NCBI RefSeq assembly: GCF_000307025.1 | Contig: NC_018584.1 | Coordinates: 2,628,501 to 2,692,500 of the forward strand | DNA from: Listeria monocytogenes ATCC 19117 | Lineage (GTDB): Bacteria > Bacillota > Bacilli > Lactobacillales > Listeriaceae | Direction: 5' to 3' | Length of the DNA: 64,000 nucleotides | In this document: positions 59,036 to 64,000 of the stretch, piece by piece | How the letters are laid out: every line of letters begins with the position of its first letter | Numbering within the stretch: position 1 is the first letter of the stretch | Position numbers and translations under genes: made by a program | Notes under the pieces: model-generated | The model's database searches: none | Seen by the model: only the letters and a program-made list of their open reading frames with translations | Told to the model about the DNA's origin: nothing

Positions 59036-60064
59036 TTATGATAAATATGGAATTATTTTCTCTGCTAGGGTTTTATATGCTTTTCCTGAAGTGCTTGAAG
59101 AGTTGAAAAGGGCTGATACATAGCCATTTCCATTTGGTTCTGGTTGTTCTATTGGCAGTTGAATTAAAAGTTGTGTTTCTAAGTCTGCAGCAACTTTTTC
59201 GCCGCCGCCTTGTCCGAATACTTTTAATACTTGTCCATCAGCTAAAGTAAGATAAGACATATTTTCGATTACACCGATGATTTTGTGATTGTTTTTTGCT
59301 GCCATATATCCTGCTCGAGATGCGACTGACGCGGCTGCATAATGTGGTGTTGTAACAATAAGTTCATTGCATTTCGGGATAAGCGTATGGATATCTAGCG
59401 CAACATCTCCAGTTCCAGGTGGTAAATCGATAAGTAAATAGTCTAGTTTTCCCCATCTTACTTCTTCTAAAAACATTTTAATCATTTTCCCTAGCATTGG
59501 TCCGCGCCAGATAACTGGTTCTCCTTGTTCCACAAAAAAATCCATAGAAATCATTTGAATGCCGTGTGTTTCGACTGGGATGATTTGGCCATTTTCTTTG
59601 CGGGGGGATTCGGTTGTTCCTAGCAGTACAGGAATACTGAATCCATATATATCCGCGTCTAATAATCCTACTTTTTTGCCTTGTTGTGCTAAGGCGATTG
59701 CAAGATTCGCAGAGACAGTTGATTTCCCGACGCCACCTTTACCACTCGCTATTGCTAAGAATTTCGTTTCACTAGCTTCTGAGAGTATGTTATCTCTTGC
59801 TTGGAAAATGCGGTCAATAACTGCTGCGGGTAGGTATTCTAGCTCAATATTTATTTCATTTACGCCGAATTGGGTGAGAAGTTCTTCTATATTATGAACA
59901 AAATGATCCGTTTCTACTGCTGGATCAGCTAATGCGATTTTGATGTTTGCTGTTTCTTCAAGCACTTGCACTTCTAAAACACCTTCTGTTTCTTCTAAGC
60001 TTGCCTCTAAAACAGGATCTTGCAATCTATATAGCAATCTAGTAATTTGTTGTTCGTTTAACAT
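59036..60064 (-). CDS. mrp: Mrp/ApbC-type iron-sulfur cluster carrier ATPase
   Basis: 342 residues. N-terminal MIP18/DUF59 domain (about 1-90) and P-loop domain with the deviant Walker A GKGGVGKSTVS near 108-118. Carries and delivers Fe-S clusters. ATG start, GGAGG nine bases upstream, and an extended -10 (TGCTATAAT, 60106-60114). No terminator before the rRNA promoter, so read-through into the rRNA operon is possible. Confidence 0.94.
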   Translation of the reverse strand: MLNEQQITRLLYRLQDPVLEASLEETEGVLEVQVLEETANIKIALADPAVETDHFVHNIEELLTQFGVNEINIELEYLPAAVIDRIFQARDNILSEASETKFLAIASGKGGVGKSTVSANLAIALAQQGKKVGLLDADIYGFSIPVLLGTTESPRKENGQIIPVETHGIQMISMDFFVEQGEPVIWRGPMLGKMIKMFLEEVRWGKLDYLLIDLPPGTGDVALDIHTLIPKCNELIVTTPHYAAASVASRAGYMAAKNNHKIIGVIENMSYLTLADGQVLKVFGQGGGEKVAADLETQLLIQLPIEQPEPNGNGYVSALFNSSSTSGKAYKTLAEKIIPYLS

Positions 60065-60289
60065 ATATAAAAACCTCCAAAAATGAATGCGCTGACATAC
60101 TGATTATTATAGCATGACCGTTTTATTATTTCACATATTGCTTGTCTTTTCGGTACAAAAGTTTGTTGAAGAAAATTTCACAAATTTTACATATTTAACA
60201 TTTCCAGCTTTAGTCCTTACGTCCCAATAGGTTTGGCGTAGTTATTGTTTTTCGTCATAGAAATGTAATAGAAATTTTTTGGCATTTTT

Positions 60290-60298
60290 TGATAATAT
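60290..60298 (+). promoter_or_regulatory. Extended -10 promoter of the GW glucosaminidase gene
   Basis: TGATAATAT about 35 bases upstream of the start; no good -35. The rest of the 60065-60332 gap shows only the divergent mrp promoter. Confidence 0.5.
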
Positions 60299-60332
60299 AG
60301 TTGCAGATATATAAAAAGGAGTGCATTGAAAT

Positions 60333-61859
60333 TTGGATAGAAAGTTTATAAAACCAGGGATAATTCTGCTAATTGTGGCATTTTTGGTAGTTTCCATAAA
60401 TGTTGGAGCAGAAACAGGAGGTAGCAGAACAGCTCAAGTTAATCTGACTACTTCACAACAAGCTTTCATTGATGAAATTTTACCAGCGGCTCAGGATGGA
60501 TATCGCGATGGTAAATTGCTTACAAGTGTAACGCTCGCTCAAGCAATTTTAGAATCAAATTGGGGTGAAAGTGGTCTAAGCCAGAACTCTAATAACTTAT
60601 TCGGAATTAAAGGAACGTATAAAGGTAAGTCTGTCTCCATGGGGACAATGGAAGCATCCGGCTCAACCACCGCTAATTTCCGCGTTTACCCTAGTTGGAA
60701 AGAATCCATTGAAGACCACACAGCTTTGATTACTGAAAATGCGCGCTATCAAGACGCTGTCGGTGAAACGAACTACCGCAAAGCACTGCAAGCTATTAAA
60801 GACGGTGGTTATGCGACTGATCCAGATTACGTTTCTAAACTAGTAGCAATTATTGAACGTTACAACTTAGATAAATACGATGTCATTTACGATAAAATCG
60901 AGTCTAATCAATCCTTAGCAGCAATTGGAACAGTAGCTGAAAATAAAGAACAAGAGGTTATTTGGTCGGCACCGTACAATACAGAAAATGCTAATAAAAT
61001 CGGGACCCTCGAAAATTACTTAGGGCGTAACTTAGAAATTTCCTGGGAAGCTAAAACAGAAAAAGGTCTATGGTACTTTATTCGCGAGAACAACAAAGAT
61101 ATTGGTTGGATAAATAGTAATGCCTTAAAAATCAGCTATCATCAAAAAGAAGATGAAAATGTTCATTTAACCAAATATGTAGATGATTTAAGCGCACATG
61201 TATATCGTCTACCAAGCCCTGAAAAACAATTCGATAATGGAACTATCGCAAAATACGATAGAAAAGCCCTTGAAGTAGATAAAAAAATCACTCGCGGCGG
61301 CTATGCTTGGTTCCGAATTTCAGAAGGCGAGAAAGTAATCGGCTGGGTTCGCGCAGATAAATTGAATGATCGCCTTTATGATCGCATCACAGAACAAACT
61401 TCTTACGATGGCTATGCTCTAGTAAGTAAATCTGCAACTGATAACGTATGGACTGCACCATTCAACACAAAAAACGCAGAAAAATTAGCACCACTTGCAG
61501 ATTATGATAACGAAAAACTAGAACTAGTGACTCGAGCTAAAGCCGGAAATACACTTTGGTATCAGTTTAAAGTAGATGGAAAACTTGTTGGATGGGCTAG
61601 CGAAAAAGACTTAAATGTATTTTATACTCCCGCTAAAGAAGAACCAGTAAAACAAGTCGCTTACGTGAAAGACCCAACAGCAAAACTTTATAACAAACCT
61701 GTAGAATCAACAAGTACTAACCCAAAAGCAGTGGGCTTCTATTATGGAAAATTATTAGCAGTGGATAAAACAGCAACCATTCTTGGTGAAGATTGGTTGC
61801 ATCTTAAAGACAGACAAAATTCACTAGGATGGATTAAAGCTATCGACATCAATAGTTAA
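60333..61859 (+). CDS. GW-module autolysin with glucosaminidase domain
   Basis: 508 residues, secreted. Signal peptide about 1-27. LYZ2/FlgJ-type glucosaminidase domain (about 40-185: TLAQAILESNWGESGLS with catalytic Glu, NNLFGIKG, ATDPDYVSKL). Four GW modules fill about 187-508 (first with SAPYNTENANKIG; third with TAPFNTKNAEKLA), predicting lipoteichoic acid binding. Same anchoring logic as Ami but a different cutting activity. TTG start, AAGGAG 11 bases upstream. Confidence 0.92.
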   Translation: MDRKFIKPGIILLIVAFLVVSINVGAETGGSRTAQVNLTTSQQAFIDEILPAAQDGYRDGKLLTSVTLAQAILESNWGESGLSQNSNNLFGIKGTYKGKSVSMGTMEASGSTTANFRVYPSWKESIEDHTALITENARYQDAVGETNYRKALQAIKDGGYATDPDYVSKLVAIIERYNLDKYDVIYDKIESNQSLAAIGTVAENKEQEVIWSAPYNTENANKIGTLENYLGRNLEISWEAKTEKGLWYFIRENNKDIGWINSNALKISYHQKEDENVHLTKYVDDLSAHVYRLPSPEKQFDNGTIAKYDRKALEVDKKITRGGYAWFRISEGEKVIGWVRADKLNDRLYDRITEQTSYDGYALVSKSATDNVWTAPFNTKNAEKLAPLADYDNEKLELVTRAKAGNTLWYQFKVDGKLVGWASEKDLNVFYTPAKEEPVKQVAYVKDPTAKLYNKPVESTSTNPKAVGFYYGKLLAVDKTATILGEDWLHLKDRQNSLGWIKAIDINS

Positions 61860-61861
61860 AT

Positions 61862-61897
61862 AAAAAAAGGTTCTGCATTTACGCAGAACCTTTTTTC
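61862..61897. terminator. Bidirectional terminator after the GW glucosaminidase
   Basis: Fourteen-bp stem (GGTTCTGC core, loop ATTTAC) with A/T runs on both sides; shared with the convergent aldo/keto reductase gene. Confidence 0.95.
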
Positions 61898-61899
61898 GT

Positions 61900-62766
<867 letters not shown>

Positions 62767-62772
62767 TTATCT

Positions 62773-63195
62773 TTAAAATTTGTCCCGTTCCCATAATTTT
62801 TCTACATTATCTGCATTTAATTCGCCAGCTTTAAACTGCGCAATGTGACTATCGTACGAATCGATTTTGTACACGAGTAGTTCTCTGACCTTCTTCATCT
62901 CGGCTAATTTTTCGTCTAATTCTTTTAGTTGGTCAACCAGTACTTGTTTTTGCGCCGCTTCGACATTTTGCGTCTCTCTGAGCTGCGCAAGTGTCGCAAA
63001 CTCAATTAACGATTCTACCGATAATCCCGCATTCCGTAAATTCTTCACGAGATAAACCCAGTTCAAGTCACTCGTTTTATAGTCCCGGTAACCACTTTCG
63101 TTACGATGGACTGGCGGAATAACACCGACCCGCTCATAATAACGCAACGTATCTACTGTTAAACCAAACATATCAGCCGCTTGTTTGATATTCAT
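62773..63195 (-). CDS. MerR-family transcription regulator
   Basis: 140 residues. Helix-turn-helix IKQAADMFGLTVDTLRYYERVGVI, wing NESGYRDY, then a coiled coil (about 80-120). No metal-binding cysteines, so it resembles AdhR-type, aldehyde-sensing MerR proteins. Its promoter has the 19-base spacer of MerR-activated genes, so it probably activates itself and the aldo/keto reductase. Confidence 0.92.
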   Translation of the reverse strand: MNIKQAADMFGLTVDTLRYYERVGVIPPVHRNESGYRDYKTSDLNWVYLVKNLRNAGLSVESLIEFATLAQLRETQNVEAAQKQVLVDQLKELDEKLAEMKKVRELLVYKIDSYDSHIAQFKAGELNADNVEKLWERDKF

Positions 63196-63229
63196 CCTCC
63201 ATCACCTCGTTTCGTTCTTTACATATAGA

Positions 63230-63260
63230 ATTATAAACCCTGGAGTTCACACCAAGGCAA
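63230..63260 (-). promoter_or_regulatory. MerR-type promoter and operator
   Basis: TTGCCT, 19-base spacer, TATAAT. The spacer contains the dyad CCTTGG...CCAGGG around TGTGAACT, as in AdhR-like operators. Confidence 0.75.
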
Positions 63261-63285
63261 GGAATTTGAGTTTATTTTTTTGAGA

Positions 63286-63318
63286 AAAGAAAAAACTCTC
63301 TGTGGGCGAGAGAGTTTT
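63286..63318 (-). terminator. Terminator of the small lipoprotein gene
   Basis: AACTCTCT pairs with AGAGAGTT across a seven-base loop with a U-rich tail, overlapping the gene's stop. Confidence 0.85.
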
Positions 63319-63643
63319 ATTTGTTTAGCAGGATGATTTTTTGTATGTATTTTGGGTCTATTTGGGCTGGATTGGTTTCTTGGATTTGGAAGTCGTTAGT
63401 TAAAATGATTTTTACGTCATCGTTTTTGTTTAGGTCGGTTATTTTATTTCCCGTTTCGTCGTAATATTTATCTACGATGTCAAAGCGTATTGCGGTTTCC
63501 GGATTATACTTATCCTTTTTTTCTTTGAAATTATTAATTAGAATTGCATCCGTTTCTACTTGTTCTATTGCGCCGGTAGCTTCGGTGGCTTGTGTTTGGT
63601 TTTCGGTGTTTGAGCATGCTGTTATGGAAAGTAATGCGCACAA
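63317..63643 (-). CDS. Small lipoprotein with uncertain N-terminus
   Basis: 108 residues from a TTG start. Lipobox SITAC places the lipidated Cys at position 10, leaving a nine-residue signal with no basic end, far shorter than normal. Hydrophobic codons (IIFI) continue upstream in frame but without a usual start, then a stop. A promoter-like pair (TTGCTT, 18, TATGAT) lies just upstream and no ribosome-binding site is seen. Either the start is unusual or an indel has damaged the signal. Mature part resembles a DUF3221-type domain loosely; no function assigned. Confidence 0.55.
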   Translation of the reverse strand: MCALLSITACSNTENQTQATEATGAIEQVETDAILINNFKEKKDKYNPETAIRFDIVDKYYDETGNKITDLNKNDDVKIILTNDFQIQETNPAQIDPKYIQKIILLNK

Positions 63644-63709
63644 AATAAAAATGATTGAATTAACAAATGATCATATATGGCACATTTTAAAAAAAGCAAG
63701 GTTATTCAT

Positions 63710-63718
63710 GTTATAATA
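63710..63718 (+). promoter_or_regulatory. Extended -10 promoter of the right-edge lipoprotein gene
   Basis: TGTTATAAT, about 45 bases upstream of the start; no clear -35. Confidence 0.6.
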
Positions 63719-63763
63719 GCTGTTCTGTATATTTATATCTAATCACAAAAGGAGCCGGAGAAG

Positions 63764-64000
63764 ATGAAAAAAAGAGGTTTATTGTTGGTAAGTATTTTAA
63801 TGTTTTTCAGTTTTTTGACAGTAGCATGTGGGAGTTCTGAAGACAATGAAGAAAGTGGGGAGAAAAGTACGAAAGAAATTGAACTTACCGTTGACGACCC
63901 TATTTTACCAACCGATGAAAATGGTGAAGCAACTATAGAGGGAACTGTAGATCCTAAATCCAAATTAACCATTGATGGTAAAGCCGTAAAAAAAGATGAC
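63764..64000 (+). CDS. Lipoprotein, partial (runs off the window)
   Basis: First 79 codons only. MKKRGLLLVSILMFFSFLTVAC is a clear lipoprotein signal with lipobox LTVAC (Cys22). An acidic linker follows (SSEDNEESGEKS), then TVDDPILPTDENGEATIEGTVD, which looks like the start of a beta-rich domain. ATG start with AAGGAG nine bases upstream. Function unknown. Confidence 0.85.
   Translation, partial: MKKRGLLLVSILMFFSFLTVACGSSEDNEESGEKSTKEIELTVDDPILPTDENGEATIEGTVDPKSKLTIDGKAVKKDD

Overview
The window is a low-GC Firmicute chromosome segment whose genes and gene order match Listeria monocytogenes (roughly lmo2537 to lmo2595 of strain EGD-e; this numbering is from memory). Diagnostic genes are gtcA, the lafA/lafB/lafC glycolipid genes, the GW-module autolysin ami, a second GW autolysin, lipL and the mdrT/brtA pair. 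Two details point to a serogroup-4 (lineage I, 4b-like) strain: gtcA lies directly between rho and rpmE without the extra glycosyltransferase I remember from serogroup 1/2, and Ami is a 770-residue form with six GW modules. The strain call is inference.

Layout. 0.2-3.5 kb: mnaA, upp, glyA. 3.6-7.8 kb: ywlC-ywlE and tdk-prfA(RF1)-prmC; a dense DnaA-box cluster lies between the two operons. 8-11.2 kb: hom-thrC-thrB. 11.4-14.9 kb: rpmE2, gtcA, rho, murZ. 15-20.6 kb: lafA-lafB-lafC (lipoteichoic acid anchor), fbaA and a lipid kinase. 20.9-23.3 kb: ami on the plus strand. 23.3-28.3 kb: pyrG with a CTP-type attenuator, rpoE, an unlisted small membrane protein, and ywiB-argS. 28.4-37.1 kb: an M50 protease, a tautomerase, an HD phosphohydrolase, lipL, several small membrane or secreted proteins, a peptide-binding lipoprotein, and a run of four metabolic genes. 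37.2-45 kb: a zinc exporter with a palindromic operator, an IS3-like relic, a HAD phosphatase, a lipoprotein hydrolase, and an ABC exporter with a two-component system. 45-49.4 kb: fdhA-DUF1641-fdhD. 49.5-50.7 kb: a T-box leader ahead of a SAM-hydrolysing enzyme. 50.8-53.2 kb: mdrT and brtA. 53.4-58.8 kb: an rRNA operon with four tRNA genes. 59-64 kb: mrp, a GW glucosaminidase, a merR-aldo/keto reductase pair and two lipoproteins; the last runs off the window.

The cell envelope is the main theme: mnaA (wall teichoic acid linkage unit), gtcA (its sugar decoration), laf genes (lipoteichoic acid anchor), murZ (peptidoglycan), and two GW autolysins that bind lipoteichoic acid. The most interesting regulatory signals are (i) the T-box whose best specifier reading is AUG (Met), in front of an enzyme that releases methionine from SAM; (ii) eight consensus DnaA boxes in about 360 bp upstream of and inside prmC, next to ywlC; (iii) the pyrG initiation and attenuator layout; and (iv) two unlisted small membrane-protein genes of 49-50 and 30 codons. 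I see no CRISPR array, prophage or intact insertion sequence.
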